Shown one piece after another: positions 17,366-25,678 of a stretch of DNA of 33,339 bases (position 1 is the stretch's first letter; each line of letters opens with the position of its first letter). A program made the position numbers and the translations under genes. Source of the DNA: Deltaproteobacteria bacterium (GTDB taxonomy: Bacteria > Desulfobacterota > Syntrophia > Syntrophales > UBA2210); NCBI GenBank assembly GCA_016935875.1, contig JAFGQD010000030.1, positions 1 to 33,339 of the forward strand, in the 5' to 3' direction. Under the pieces are notes generated by a model that saw only the letters and a program-made list of their open reading frames with translations, made no database searches and was not told the origin of the DNA.

Positions 17366-19063
17366 CTATTTCTTCCTCTTTGCCAGCTCTTCTTTTCTCA
17401 GGTCCTTGCGGAGGATTTTGCCGATATTGGTTTTTGGAAGTTCTTTGCGGAACTCCACCTCCGACGGAAGCTTATAGGTGGCCAGTTTGCCCTTGCAGAA
17501 CTCTATCATCTCTTCCTCTGTGGCGGTTTCTCCCTCCTTCAGCACCACAAAGACCTTGACATTTTCTCCCCGCTTCGGATCCGGGATTCCTATGGAGCAG
17601 GCCTCTTGGACCTTCGGATTCTCATAGAAGACCTCGTCTATGTCACGCGGATAGACATTGTAGCCACCCGATATAATCATATCTTTTTTGCGGTCCACGA
17701 TGTAGAAATATCCCTCATCATCCATCGTTGCAATGTCCCCCGTATAGACCCAGCCGTCCTTCAGGGTGTTTGCCGTCTCATCAGGCATACCCTTGTAGCC
17801 CTTCATGATCTGAGGCCCTTTAACGATCAGTTCTCCCGCCTCGCCGACAGGCATGTCCGTTACACCGTCATCCAGATCGACGATCCTGCAGAGCGTATCG
17901 GAGATGGGAAGTCCAACGCTCCCGACCTTGCGCGCACCTCCCGCAAACGGGTTGATATGCGTGACGGGTGTCGTCTCTGTCATTCCGAATCCTTCAACGA
18001 TAACCGACCCTGTAATCTTTTCAAAATCACTGATGACTTCGAGCGGAAGCGGCGCGCTCCCGGAGAAACAGCCCTTTATGGAGCTCATATCCGTCTTCTT
18101 GATATTGGGATGGTTCAGCATTCCTATGTACATGGTCGGTACCAGCGGCGCAAAGGTGGGTTTGAATTTCCCAATTGTTTCAAGAAGGGGCTCCGGCTGA
18201 GGCTTGGGAACCAGGATATCCGTCCATCCCATGTACACGGAAAAGTTCATTGCCGTGGACAGACCGAAGACATGGAAGAAGGGGAGCGCCCCCAGCATTC
18301 TCTCCGTTCCTTTGCCAAAGGTGGGGAACCACGCGGCGATGTGCTGCACCTGTTTACTCAGATTTGCGTGGGTCAGCATAACCCCCTTTGAAACACCCGT
18401 TGTACCCCCGGTGTACTGGTACATGGCCACATCTTCAAAATCGATCTTAACTGAAGGTGGATTGGGCGCATATTTCGAGATACAGTCCTTCCATGTATAG
18501 AGATCCTTTGCCGGTTTAACATCCGCGGCAAGTTTCTTTTTCTTTGCTACCAGCGGAAATAATATATTCTTGGGAAAGGGGAGGTAATCCCCAATCGAGG
18601 TATATACAATTTCTTTGATCTGTGTCTTCGGACGAAGATCGATCATCCGGTTTCCGAGAAGATCAAGCGTTATGAGTACCTTTGAACCGGAATCGTTAAA
18701 CTGATGCTCAAGCTCGACATCCGAGTAGAGGGGATTATTCATGACTGCTATACCCCCAACTTTCAGGATAGCGAAGTAGGCAGCGACACAGGGAATCAGG
18801 TTGGGCAGAAGAATCCCAACGGCATCTCCCTTTTTAACGCCGAAGGCCGTAAGGCAGGTAGCAAAACGATCCACCATCTCCTTGAGCCCCGCATAGGTCA
18901 GCTTATATCCCTGAAAAATAAGCGCATCCAAATCGGGAAAATTACGGGCCGACCGGTCAAGGAAATCCGGCATACACACATCCTCATAATCAACAAATTC
19001 CGGGACCCCTGCTTCATACGATTTAAGCCATGGTTTATCCTCATACTTGATTGCACTTGCCAT
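17366..19063 (-). CDS. Long-chain fatty acid-CoA ligase
   Basis: This enzyme activates fatty acids with ATP and CoA, giving acyl-CoA, AMP and pyrophosphate, and is usually peripheral to the inner membrane. The 565 residues are complete: A3 is YTGGTTGVSKG (217-227), then GFGMTETTPVTH (A5), TGDIATMDDEGYFYIVDRKK (A7/A8) and LPKTNIGKILRK with the catalytic Lys549 (A10). The ATG at 19063 lies behind AAGGAGGG. It follows the EMO-type oxidoreductase gene on the same strand, but a strong terminator (19334-19368) lies between, so it likely has its own promoter in 19064-19333. With the ligase at 7006-8466 damaged, this is the likely working fatty-acid activator of the window. Confidence 0.95.
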   Translation of the reverse strand: MASAIKYEDKPWLKSYEAGVPEFVDYEDVCMPDFLDRSARNFPDLDALIFQGYKLTYAGLKEMVDRFATCLTAFGVKKGDAVGILLPNLIPCVAAYFAILKVGGIAVMNNPLYSDVELEHQFNDSGSKVLITLDLLGNRMIDLRPKTQIKEIVYTSIGDYLPFPKNILFPLVAKKKKLAADVKPAKDLYTWKDCISKYAPNPPSVKIDFEDVAMYQYTGGTTGVSKGVMLTHANLSKQVQHIAAWFPTFGKGTERMLGALPFFHVFGLSTAMNFSVYMGWTDILVPKPQPEPLLETIGKFKPTFAPLVPTMYIGMLNHPNIKKTDMSSIKGCFSGSAPLPLEVISDFEKITGSVIVEGFGMTETTPVTHINPFAGGARKVGSVGLPISDTLCRIVDLDDGVTDMPVGEAGELIVKGPQIMKGYKGMPDETANTLKDGWVYTGDIATMDDEGYFYIVDRKKDMIISGGYNVYPRDIDEVFYENPKVQEACSIGIPDPKRGENVKVFVVLKEGETATEEEMIEFCKGKLATYKLPSEVEFRKELPKTNIGKILRKDLRKEELAKRKK

Positions 19064-19333
19064 AAGTTCCTGCCCTCCTTTAGGGTAAAATGTAAAAACT
19101 CAAAAATACTCCGTTCCAATCGGATAACAGGTCACGCAACCCGCTATTCGCCTTGTCTCCCCCTTGTACACCTCATCTATGCCCTTAATATACTTTCCCC
19201 GAAAAAGCTATTAAAACCTTCTGTTTCAACCTCAGTCATCTACACAGAATCAGACTGAACCCTTCTTCCGGAAGGTGTAGTATCTTCTCCTTTTTCTTTT
19301 CGACCCCACCCCTTGTGAAACGGTGGTCTCATG
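19064..19333. other. Leader/promoter region of the acyl-CoA ligase gene
   Basis: About 270 bases without a gene. No clear sigma70 pair was found. A 12-base string, TCTGTTTCAACC at 19220-19231, recurs in the acs leader at 25603-25614. The rest shows nothing I can name. Confidence 0.35.
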
Positions 19334-19368
19334 AAAAAGGGCCCGCGATTTCAAGATCGGGGGCCCTT
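19334..19368 (-). terminator. Terminator after the EMO-type oxidoreductase gene
   Basis: AAGGGCCC (19337-19344) pairs with GGGCCCTT (19361-19368), with a further CGAT/ATCG stem inside. On the minus strand the stem runs into TTTTT. It lies 25 bases past the oxidoreductase stop. Confidence 0.85.
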
Positions 19369-19392
19369 ATAATTACACTAACATGAATTCTC

Positions 19393-21555
19393 CTAAACCG
19401 TCTCGGCAGGAGCATCCTCTTCCGGGGCCTTCTCCTCAGGAGCCTCAACCATCTCGGCTTCCTCAAGACCCATAGCCTCCCAGACTATCTCTGCGATATC
19501 AAGGGCTTTCATCTTTTCTTCCATCTCGCGGTCCTTGATACCGTCCGACATCATCGTGAGGCAGAAGGGGCAGCCGACCGCTATCGTCTCCGCCTTTACT
19601 TCAATGGCCTGGTCGGTCCTCATATCGTTGATCCGATCTCCGATATCTTCTTCCATCCACATCCTCGCGCCACCGGCACCGCAACAGAAGCTCTTGGCGT
19701 GTTTCCTTTCCATCTCGGACAGTTTCATGCCGGGAACGGCCGCGAGTATCTTCCGTGGCTGTTCGTAGATATCGTTGTATCTGCCCAGGAAGCAGGAATC
19801 GTGGTAAGTGAACAGGCCTTCAACCGGTTGTTTCAGCTTGAGCTTACCCTGAGCTATAAGATCGGCGATTATCTCTGTATGATGATAGACCTCAAAATTA
19901 CCGCCGAAATGCGGATAGTCCTTCTTGATCATGTTATAACCGTGGGGGCAGGTGCAGATGATCTTCTTTACGCCATATCCGTTCATCACGTCTATGTTCA
20001 TCTGCGCCAAGGTCTGGGAGAGATACTCATTCCCGCCCCTCATGGCGGAATCGCCGCAGCAACCCTCTTCCTCACCCAGGATGCCGAAACCGATGCCGGC
20101 CTCCTTCAGAATCTTTGCAAAGGCGACGGTAACCTTTTTACCCCTGTCATCAAATGATCCGGAACATCCCACATAGAAGAGGTACTCCACATTCGGATCT
20201 TCGGCAAGCGTCTTGACGCCCACCTCTTTGGCCCAGTCGGCCCTCATATGAGCCCCTATTCCCCAGGGATTGGAGTTGTTTTCCATATTCCGGTACGTCA
20301 GTTGCAGTTCAGGAGAAAAATCGGCCTCCATCAGCACCTTGTACTGTCTCATGCCGGTGATCATCGGAACGTGTTCATTAAATACCGGGCATGCCTCCAT
20401 ACAGTACATACAGTTCGTGCACGCCCACAGTTCGTGGAGATCGATAACCTCACCTACCATCACCTTTTCCGGCTCCGGGATAACAGGCTCCTCTCCCTCT
20501 TTGGCGGCCTTCTTCGCCGCCATCACAACAGGCGCCCGCTCAAGCCAGTATTGCTTGATGTCCTGATGCAGTTTCTTCGGGGACAGGGGTTTGCCCGACA
20601 GGTACGCGGGACATCCGTCCTGACACCGTCCGCATTTCAGGCACGCATCGGAATTGAAGATCTGCTTCCAGGTAAAATTTTCAAGCTGTCCCACACCGAA
20701 AGACTCGGCTGTCTCAAAGTCCGCAATGGGCTCGAGATATCCCGTCGGTTTGAGTGATTTCATATACTGGTTGGCAGGAGCGAGGACGATATGTATCAGC
20801 TTCGAGAAGGGCAGGTACGCGATAAAACCGAAGGCGAGAAATGCGTGTATCCACCACGTCAATTTATGAAGAATCTTGACGGTATCGTAACTGATACCCG
20901 TCAGAGTCTTAGCAAAGGCGTACCCTACAAAGGACCATCCGCCCCAGGTATATCCGTCTACATTGATGTTCACATAAAGCCGGAACCCTTCGAGTAGAAA
21001 TCCTGTTATGATAATGCCGCCTATGAGGAGGAGGGCAATGGCGTCGTCTGCAACCGCGTCCGCCTTCCCCCGGTAGCCGAGTCGGTCCGGTTTCTGGATA
21101 TATTTTCTCCAGACCGCAAGGACAATACCGACAAGGACGGTCAGACCGAAGACCTCCATGATGAATGAAAATCCGAGATAGAACCCTCCGTTAAAGAAGG
21201 GAACGAGGAAGGGGAGGTGGAAGTGGGTCGCATCGAAGGCCGCACCAAATATCAGGACAAAGAATCCGAAAAATATGAGGGCATGCATAATGCCGGGATA
21301 TGCTTCTTTGAATGTCCTGATCTGAAACAGACCATTGAGAAGGAGCGACTTGATCCGTTCCCCCGGTTCATCGGTCCTCTTTTCCGGCAGGCCGATCGCC
21401 TTCCACATCTGCCAGCGCAGGTAAAAGCCATAGGCACATATCGCTATGGCAATAGCCGCAAATAGAAACAGTATCAATTCGGAGGGGAAAGGGGCATTCC
21501 AGAATACCTCTCTCCCTTCATTTCCTACAGAGTATACATCTCCACCATGTGCCAT
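19393..21555 (-). CDS. EMO-type membrane FeS oxidoreductase (EtfAB:quinone oxidoreductase)
   Basis: This inner-membrane protein takes electrons from reduced ETF through FeS clusters and b hemes to the quinone pool; family knowledge comes from syntrophic benzoate and fatty-acid degraders. Residues 1-260 form a NarI-like heme b domain with about five membrane segments (near 26-46, 88-107, 125-148, 172-190, 230-250) and candidate heme ligands His91, His111/113, His230, His237 and His255. Two 4Fe-4S motifs follow: CLKCGRCQDGCP (305-316) and CTNCMYCMEACP (379-390). The C-terminal half is HdrD-like with two CCG domains, GCCGDSAM (498-505) and FCCGAGGARMW (623-633), plus single Cys at 464, 534, 536, 588, 662 and 665. 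The tail after 698 is unusual, rich in Glu, Ala and Pro. GGAGGC lies about ten bases before the ATG. A terminator separates it from etfA upstream. Confidence 0.93.
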   Translation of the reverse strand: MAHGGDVYSVGNEGREVFWNAPFPSELILFLFAAIAIAICAYGFYLRWQMWKAIGLPEKRTDEPGERIKSLLLNGLFQIRTFKEAYPGIMHALIFFGFFVLIFGAAFDATHFHLPFLVPFFNGGFYLGFSFIMEVFGLTVLVGIVLAVWRKYIQKPDRLGYRGKADAVADDAIALLLIGGIIITGFLLEGFRLYVNINVDGYTWGGWSFVGYAFAKTLTGISYDTVKILHKLTWWIHAFLAFGFIAYLPFSKLIHIVLAPANQYMKSLKPTGYLEPIADFETAESFGVGQLENFTWKQIFNSDACLKCGRCQDGCPAYLSGKPLSPKKLHQDIKQYWLERAPVVMAAKKAAKEGEEPVIPEPEKVMVGEVIDLHELWACTNCMYCMEACPVFNEHVPMITGMRQYKVLMEADFSPELQLTYRNMENNSNPWGIGAHMRADWAKEVGVKTLAEDPNVEYLFYVGCSGSFDDRGKKVTVAFAKILKEAGIGFGILGEEEGCCGDSAMRGGNEYLSQTLAQMNIDVMNGYGVKKIICTCPHGYNMIKKDYPHFGGNFEVYHHTEIIADLIAQGKLKLKQPVEGLFTYHDSCFLGRYNDIYEQPRKILAAVPGMKLSEMERKHAKSFCCGAGGARMWMEEDIGDRINDMRTDQAIEVKAETIAVGCPFCLTMMSDGIKDREMEEKMKALDIAEIVWEAMGLEEAEMVEAPEEKAPEEDAPAETV

Positions 21556-21651
21556 AATGCTTCAGCCTCCGTATAATTGTCCCTCAGGGGTAAGGAGTCT
21601 CAAGATATGAAGTATACGATAAAAGTGAACCCTCCCCCGGTTAATCCTCTC

Positions 21652-21690
21652 AAAAAAAAGGGAGGTGGATAATGTATCCACCTCCCTTTT
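21652..21690 (-). terminator. Very strong terminator after etfA
   Basis: Arms 21656-21671 and 21675-21690 pair perfectly over 16 bases with a 3-base loop, and the minus strand continues as an eight-base T run (21659-21652, partly in the stem). It starts five bases after the etfA stop and stands before the oxidoreductase gene. Confidence 0.9.
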
Positions 21691-21695
21691 GAGCC

Positions 21696-22670
21696 TTACA
21701 GTATCTTCTTCGCTGCAGCTGTCACTTCAGGAATGACTTTAAAGAGATCGTCCACGATACCATAATCGGCCTTGGCAAAAATCGGGGCCTCGGCATCTTT
21801 ATTAATCGCAACGATATATTTTGAAGAACTCATACCCGCGAGATGTTGAATGGCTCCGGAGATACCACACGCGATGTACAGGTTCGGAGAGACCACCTTA
21901 CCGGTCTGTCCCACCTGATCCGTCTGCGGTCTCCATCCCGCGTCAACGGCGGCTCTTGAGGCGCCAACCGCCGCGCCGAGAAGGTCTGCCAGTTCTTCAA
22001 TTATCTTGTACTCATCGGGACCCTTCATGCCGCGTCCGCCCGAAACAATGATATCCGCTTCCGTAAGATCGACCTTGCCGCTTGTATCCTTTTGTGTTTC
22101 AAGTACTTTGGTTTTGAGGTCGCCCGCGGCGATCCCCGCGTCAAACTTCACCACTTCACCGGCCTTGGCATTTTCCACGGCGGGGAAGACATTCGGGCGC
22201 AGAGATGCCATCTGGGGATAACTTTCCACAACAATCTCCCCAAAGCACTTGCCCGCATACATCGGCCTGATTGCGAGAAGTTTGCCATCGGCTATCTTTA
22301 TATCCGTACAGTCCGAAGCCATTCCCGTAGCCAATTTCCCAACCAGGCTTGCTGAAAGGTCCTTGCCTTGTACCGATGAGCCCAAAAGCAGAATAGACGC
22401 GTCATTTTCCTTCACAACCTTGGCAACCGCCGCGCTGTACGCATCGGTTGTATAATTGGCATAGATGGGGTCATCCGCTATATATACCTTATCCACACCA
22501 TATTTGGCCAGTTCCGGAGCAAGACCCTCAACACCGGACCCCACCAGAACCGCGTTTACATCGTCGCCCAGTTCATCCGCAAGTTTTCTTGCCACACTGG
22601 CAATCTCGAATGATATCTTGCGAAGGGCGCCATCTCTTTGTTCAGCAACTATCCATACACCTTTTGCCAT
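21696..22670 (-). CDS. etfA: Electron transfer flavoprotein, alpha subunit
   Basis: This is the FAD-binding subunit of the soluble ETF heterodimer, which collects electrons from acyl-CoA dehydrogenases. The 324 residues have the N-terminal ETF domain (1-190) and the C-terminal FAD domain, with SGGRGMKG, GASRAAVDAGW and QVGQTGKVVSPNLYIACGIS, then GAIQHLAGM near the isoalloxazine. No extra ferredoxin domain is present, so there is no sign of the bifurcating FixX-type fusion. The ATG at 22670 follows GGGAGGAGG. It lies 24 bases after etfB and is followed directly by a strong terminator. Its physiological acceptor is probably the membrane oxidoreductase encoded just downstream. Confidence 0.97.
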   Translation of the reverse strand: MAKGVWIVAEQRDGALRKISFEIASVARKLADELGDDVNAVLVGSGVEGLAPELAKYGVDKVYIADDPIYANYTTDAYSAAVAKVVKENDASILLLGSSVQGKDLSASLVGKLATGMASDCTDIKIADGKLLAIRPMYAGKCFGEIVVESYPQMASLRPNVFPAVENAKAGEVVKFDAGIAAGDLKTKVLETQKDTSGKVDLTEADIIVSGGRGMKGPDEYKIIEELADLLGAAVGASRAAVDAGWRPQTDQVGQTGKVVSPNLYIACGISGAIQHLAGMSSSKYIVAINKDAEAPIFAKADYGIVDDLFKVIPEVTAAAKKIL

Positions 22671-22694
22671 TTTTTTATCCTCCTCCCTTTCCCG

Positions 22695-23456
22695 TTAAAT
22701 TACCTTGGCCTCTTCCCTCAGAAGTTTGACCAGTTCAGCGGCCTTCGCAGCCGGATCATCACCTGCAATGATCTTTCCCGGAGCCCTTACAGGAGGGGGA
22801 GTCATTCTGGCAATCTTTGCCTTCGGCTCGATGGATATACCGAGAGCAGCCGCGTCCTTGACATCAACCGGTTTCTTCTTCGCCTTCATAATGCCGGGGA
22901 GGGATGCATACCGTGGTTCATTCAATCCCTTCTGTGCGGTAACAACGCACGGCATCGCACTCTCTATGACAAGCTGCGCCCCTTCTATGGGTTTGATGGC
23001 CTTCACCTTGCCATCCGCCACCTCAAGTCCCGTTACGATAGTAACCTGCGGAATTCCAAGAAGCTCAGCCAGGACAGAACCTACCTGACCGGAGTCATCA
23101 TCAATCGCCCTCTGTCCGCAGAAAACGATATCCGGATTAATGTCCTTTATGGCGGCTGCCAGAGCGGCGGCTGTGTTATATGCGTCCGCCCCGTCAATGG
23201 TGATATGGACACCCTTATCCGCACCCATGGCAAGGGCGGTCCGGATTGTCTCCATTGTCCGTGCGGGACCAAGGGATACAACCGTCACTTCTCCGCCGTT
23301 CGCCTCTTTCAGCTTCAGGGCCGCTTCAACGCCATACTCGTCATAAGGGTTCATCACCCATTTGATTCCGCCCTCGTCAATACCGGAGCCGTCCGGTTTT
23401 ACCTTGATCAACGCCTCGGTATCAGGAACCTGTTTTACACATGCAACTATGTTCAC
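22695..23456 (-). CDS. etfB: Electron transfer flavoprotein, beta subunit
   Basis: This is the AMP- or FAD-binding partner of EtfA. The 253 residues begin MNIVACVKQVPDTEA, and carry the characteristic MNPYDEYGVEAALKLKE and GQRAIDDDSGQVGSVLAELLG motifs. The start codon is GTG at 23456 with AAGGAGG five bases ahead. A putative promoter with an inverted repeat over its -35 box (23513-23549) and a GC-rich hairpin at the predicted 5' end of the mRNA (23474-23509) precede it. It is cotranscribed with etfA and lies 114 bases after acs; no T-run terminator was seen between acs and etfB, so readthrough from acs is possible. Confidence 0.97.
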   Translation of the reverse strand: MNIVACVKQVPDTEALIKVKPDGSGIDEGGIKWVMNPYDEYGVEAALKLKEANGGEVTVVSLGPARTMETIRTALAMGADKGVHITIDGADAYNTAAALAAAIKDINPDIVFCGQRAIDDDSGQVGSVLAELLGIPQVTIVTGLEVADGKVKAIKPIEGAQLVIESAMPCVVTAQKGLNEPRYASLPGIMKAKKKPVDVKDAAALGISIEPKAKIARMTPPPVRAPGKIIAGDDPAAKAAELVKLLREEAKVI

Positions 23457-23473
23457 AATAACCTCCTTTCACC

Positions 23474-23509
23474 GATGGATGCGGGGCGCTTCCCGCGCCC
23501 CGTTCCATC
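23474..23509 (-). promoter_or_regulatory. Stable hairpin in the etfB leader
   Basis: CGGGGCGC (23482-23489) pairs with GCGCCCCG (23495-23502) across a 5-base loop, and GATGGA/TCCATC (23474-23479 with 23504-23509) extend it. It ends only a few bases before the etfB ribosome-binding site. No T run follows, so it is more likely a 5'-UTR structure than a terminator for acs. Confidence 0.5.
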
Positions 23510-23512
23510 ACC

Positions 23513-23540
23513 TTAATAGTAGTTAAAATCCAAGGTTCAA
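23513..23540 (-). promoter_or_regulatory. Predicted promoter of etfBA
   Basis: On the minus strand TTGAAC (23540-23535) and TATTAA (23518-23513) are spaced by 16 bases, each matching 4 of 6. The predicted start point falls near 23506, so the GC-rich hairpin would form at the very 5' end of the message. Confidence 0.4.
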
Positions 23541-23549
23541 AGTTGAACC
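23534..23549. promoter_or_regulatory. Inverted repeat over the etfBA -35 box, candidate operator
   Basis: GGTTCAA-AG-TTGAACC is a perfect 7-bp inverted repeat with a 2-base centre. It overlaps the predicted -35 hexamer of etfBA, the usual place for a repressor. The TTCAA...TTGAA core recalls TetR-type fatty-acid regulators such as PsrA, but this is only a resemblance. Confidence 0.45.
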
Positions 23550-23570
23550 ACATCCACGTAATCGGCCTAT

Positions 23571-25541
23571 CTATATTCTATTCTTCACGATGTCATCCAC
23601 GACAGAGGGATCCGCCAGGGTCGAGGTGTCGCCCAGATCATCGACCTCGTTGGCTGCAACCTTCTTCAGTATCCTGCGCATGATCTTTCCGCTCCTCGTC
23701 TTGGGAAGACCGTCCGCCCACTGAATCTTCTCGGGAGTGGCGATTGGACCGATCTCCTTGCGCACGTGAGCGACCAGTTCTTTCATCAGTTCAGGAGTCT
23801 TTTCAACCCCGGTATTCAGGGTGACATAGGCGTAGATCGACTGTCCCTTCATTTCATGAGGATACCCGACAACGGCCGCCTCGGCAACCATTGGATGCTT
23901 GACCAGGGCGGACTCGACTTCCGCAGTACCCATCCGGTGACCGGAGACGTTGATAACGTCATCGATACGTCCGGTAATCTGGTAATAACCGTCTTCGTCT
24001 CTCCTTGCGCCGTCACCGGCCACATAGTACCCGGGGAACTGTTCGAAGTAGGTCTCCTTGAATCTATTAACATCGCCATAGATCCCTCTTGTGATTCCCG
24101 GCCAGGGCTTCTTCATGCAGAGGGCGCCCGACGCAACTGTCTCTGTCAATTCCTTCCCTTCATCGTCCAAGAGGACAGGCCATACACCCATGAACGGAAC
24201 GGTAGCCATGCCCGGTTTGATATCCGTGGCGCCCGGAAGCGGAGTAATCAGAATTCCACCGGTTTCTGACTGCCACCAGGTATCGACAATGGGGCACTCG
24301 CCGCGTCCGATGAGATTGTAGTACCAGTTCCACGCTTCGGGATTAATCGGTTCACCTACCGTGCCGAGGATCCTCAGCGAGGAGATGTCCGCGCCCTTCA
24401 CCCATTCGTCGCCCTCTTTGGCGATCGCGCGGATGGCTGTCGGAGCGGTGTAGAAGATATTGACCTTGTACTTCTCAACGATCTGCCAGAAACGGCTCAT
24501 ATTGGGATAGTTCGGAACTCCTTCATACTGGATCGATGTGGCGCCGTTGCACAGCGGTCCATAGACGATATAGCTGTGTCCGGTAACCCATCCGATATCG
24601 GCGGTGCACCAGTACATATCACCTTCCTGGTAGTCAAAAATCATCTTGTGTGTATATGCTACATACACGAGATATCCTGCCGTGGTATGCACAACACCCT
24701 TCGGCTTCCCGGTGGAACCCGATGTATAAAGGATAAAGAGGGGATCTTCCGCATCCATCCACTCGGGCTCACAGTTGGCATCAACCTTTTCCATCTCGGC
24801 ATGCCACCAGAGATCTTGTCCCTCCGTCCAGTTGCATTTGATCTTGTCTCCGACACGCTCCACGACTATGGTCTTCTCAATGGAGGGGCACTGCGCCACT
24901 GCCGCGTCCGAATTTGTCTTCTGAGGAATAGCCTTGGCACCGCGAAATGTTCCATCGCAGGTAACGAGGACCTTGGCCTGGCTGTCCTGTATCCTATCCT
25001 TCAGCGCATCCGCGGAAAATCCGCCGAAGACGATGCTGTGGACTGCGCCGATACGCGTGCACGCCAGCATGGAGATGACCAGTTCGGGGATCATGGGCAG
25101 ATAGATAACGACCCTGTCTCCCTTCTTGACACCCTGGGCCTTGAGGACATTGGCGAACTTGCAGACCTCTTCATGCAGCATCTTGTAGGTAATGCCCTTC
25201 TCTTCACCGGGCTCGTTTCCCTCCCACTGAATGGCTACCTGATCGCCCCGTTTTTCAAGGTGTCTGTCGAGGCAGTTATAGGAAACATTCAGTTTGGCGC
25301 CTTCAAAGTACCCGATAGAGATAGGGCCTTTGCGGATATCGAAGTTGTACTCCTCAACCTTGTCCCACTTCTTGAACCAAGTCACATATTCATCCGCTAT
25401 CTCACCCCAGAAACCATCCGGATCTTCAATGGAACGCTTATAGAGCTTTTCATACTCCTCCTTACCCTTGATATGGGCCTTCTCCTTTATCCATTCAGGT
25501 ACAGGATACACTGCCTTCAATGCTACCTTTTCTTCCGCCAT
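23571..25541 (-). CDS. acs: Acetyl-CoA synthetase (AMP-forming)
   Basis: This cytosolic enzyme forms acetyl-CoA from acetate, ATP and CoA through acetyl-AMP. At 656 residues it is the standard Acs length. A3 is YTSGSTGKPKG (272-282); the acetate pocket motif is DTWWQSETGG (420-429), whose Trp restricts the pocket to acetate; AGDGARRDEDGYYQITGRIDD is A7/A8; and LPKTRSGKIMRR holds the catalytic Lys619, usually a target of lysine acetylation. The ATG at 25541 has GGAGGT nine bases ahead. Its leader holds a hairpin and an inverted repeat. It heads the minus-strand run into etfB and etfA, so acetate and ETF genes may be expressed together. In a syntroph it may run in the direction of acetate and ATP formation, which is inference. 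Confidence 0.97.
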   Translation of the reverse strand: MAEEKVALKAVYPVPEWIKEKAHIKGKEEYEKLYKRSIEDPDGFWGEIADEYVTWFKKWDKVEEYNFDIRKGPISIGYFEGAKLNVSYNCLDRHLEKRGDQVAIQWEGNEPGEEKGITYKMLHEEVCKFANVLKAQGVKKGDRVVIYLPMIPELVISMLACTRIGAVHSIVFGGFSADALKDRIQDSQAKVLVTCDGTFRGAKAIPQKTNSDAAVAQCPSIEKTIVVERVGDKIKCNWTEGQDLWWHAEMEKVDANCEPEWMDAEDPLFILYTSGSTGKPKGVVHTTAGYLVYVAYTHKMIFDYQEGDMYWCTADIGWVTGHSYIVYGPLCNGATSIQYEGVPNYPNMSRFWQIVEKYKVNIFYTAPTAIRAIAKEGDEWVKGADISSLRILGTVGEPINPEAWNWYYNLIGRGECPIVDTWWQSETGGILITPLPGATDIKPGMATVPFMGVWPVLLDDEGKELTETVASGALCMKKPWPGITRGIYGDVNRFKETYFEQFPGYYVAGDGARRDEDGYYQITGRIDDVINVSGHRMGTAEVESALVKHPMVAEAAVVGYPHEMKGQSIYAYVTLNTGVEKTPELMKELVAHVRKEIGPIATPEKIQWADGLPKTRSGKIMRRILKKVAANEVDDLGDTSTLADPSVVDDIVKNRI

Positions 25542-25612
25542 CTTTTCACTACCTCCATTTTGTGATTTTCTGTAAACAAAGCGTGGTTAAGGACTTCCGC
25601 TCTCTGTTTCAA

Positions 25613-25639
25613 CCGGAGGAACATCAGGCCAACCTCCGG
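25613..25639 (-). promoter_or_regulatory. Hairpin in the acs leader
   Basis: CCGGAGG (25613-25619) pairs with CCTCCGG (25633-25639) across 13 bases. Flanking GCTCT/AGAGC can extend it with a one-sided bulge. It lies 72-98 bases ahead of the acs start codon, and one arm carries a Shine-Dalgarno-like GGAGG on each strand. Confidence 0.4.
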
Positions 25640-25657
25640 AGAGCAAACCAAGGTCAG

Positions 25658-25678
25658 AATATGACTAAAGGTCATATT
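25658..25678. promoter_or_regulatory. Inverted repeat upstream of acs, candidate operator
   Basis: AATATGAC (25658-25665) and GTCATATT (25671-25678) form a perfect 8-bp inverted repeat around TAAAG. A weak minus-strand promoter (TTGATT, 16 bases, TATGAC) would place its -10 box inside the repeat. Confidence 0.4.

Noticed and set aside
24576..25565. 329-codon frame antisense to acs
   Set aside because: Acs is complete on the other strand with all motifs; the antisense frame is a shadow.
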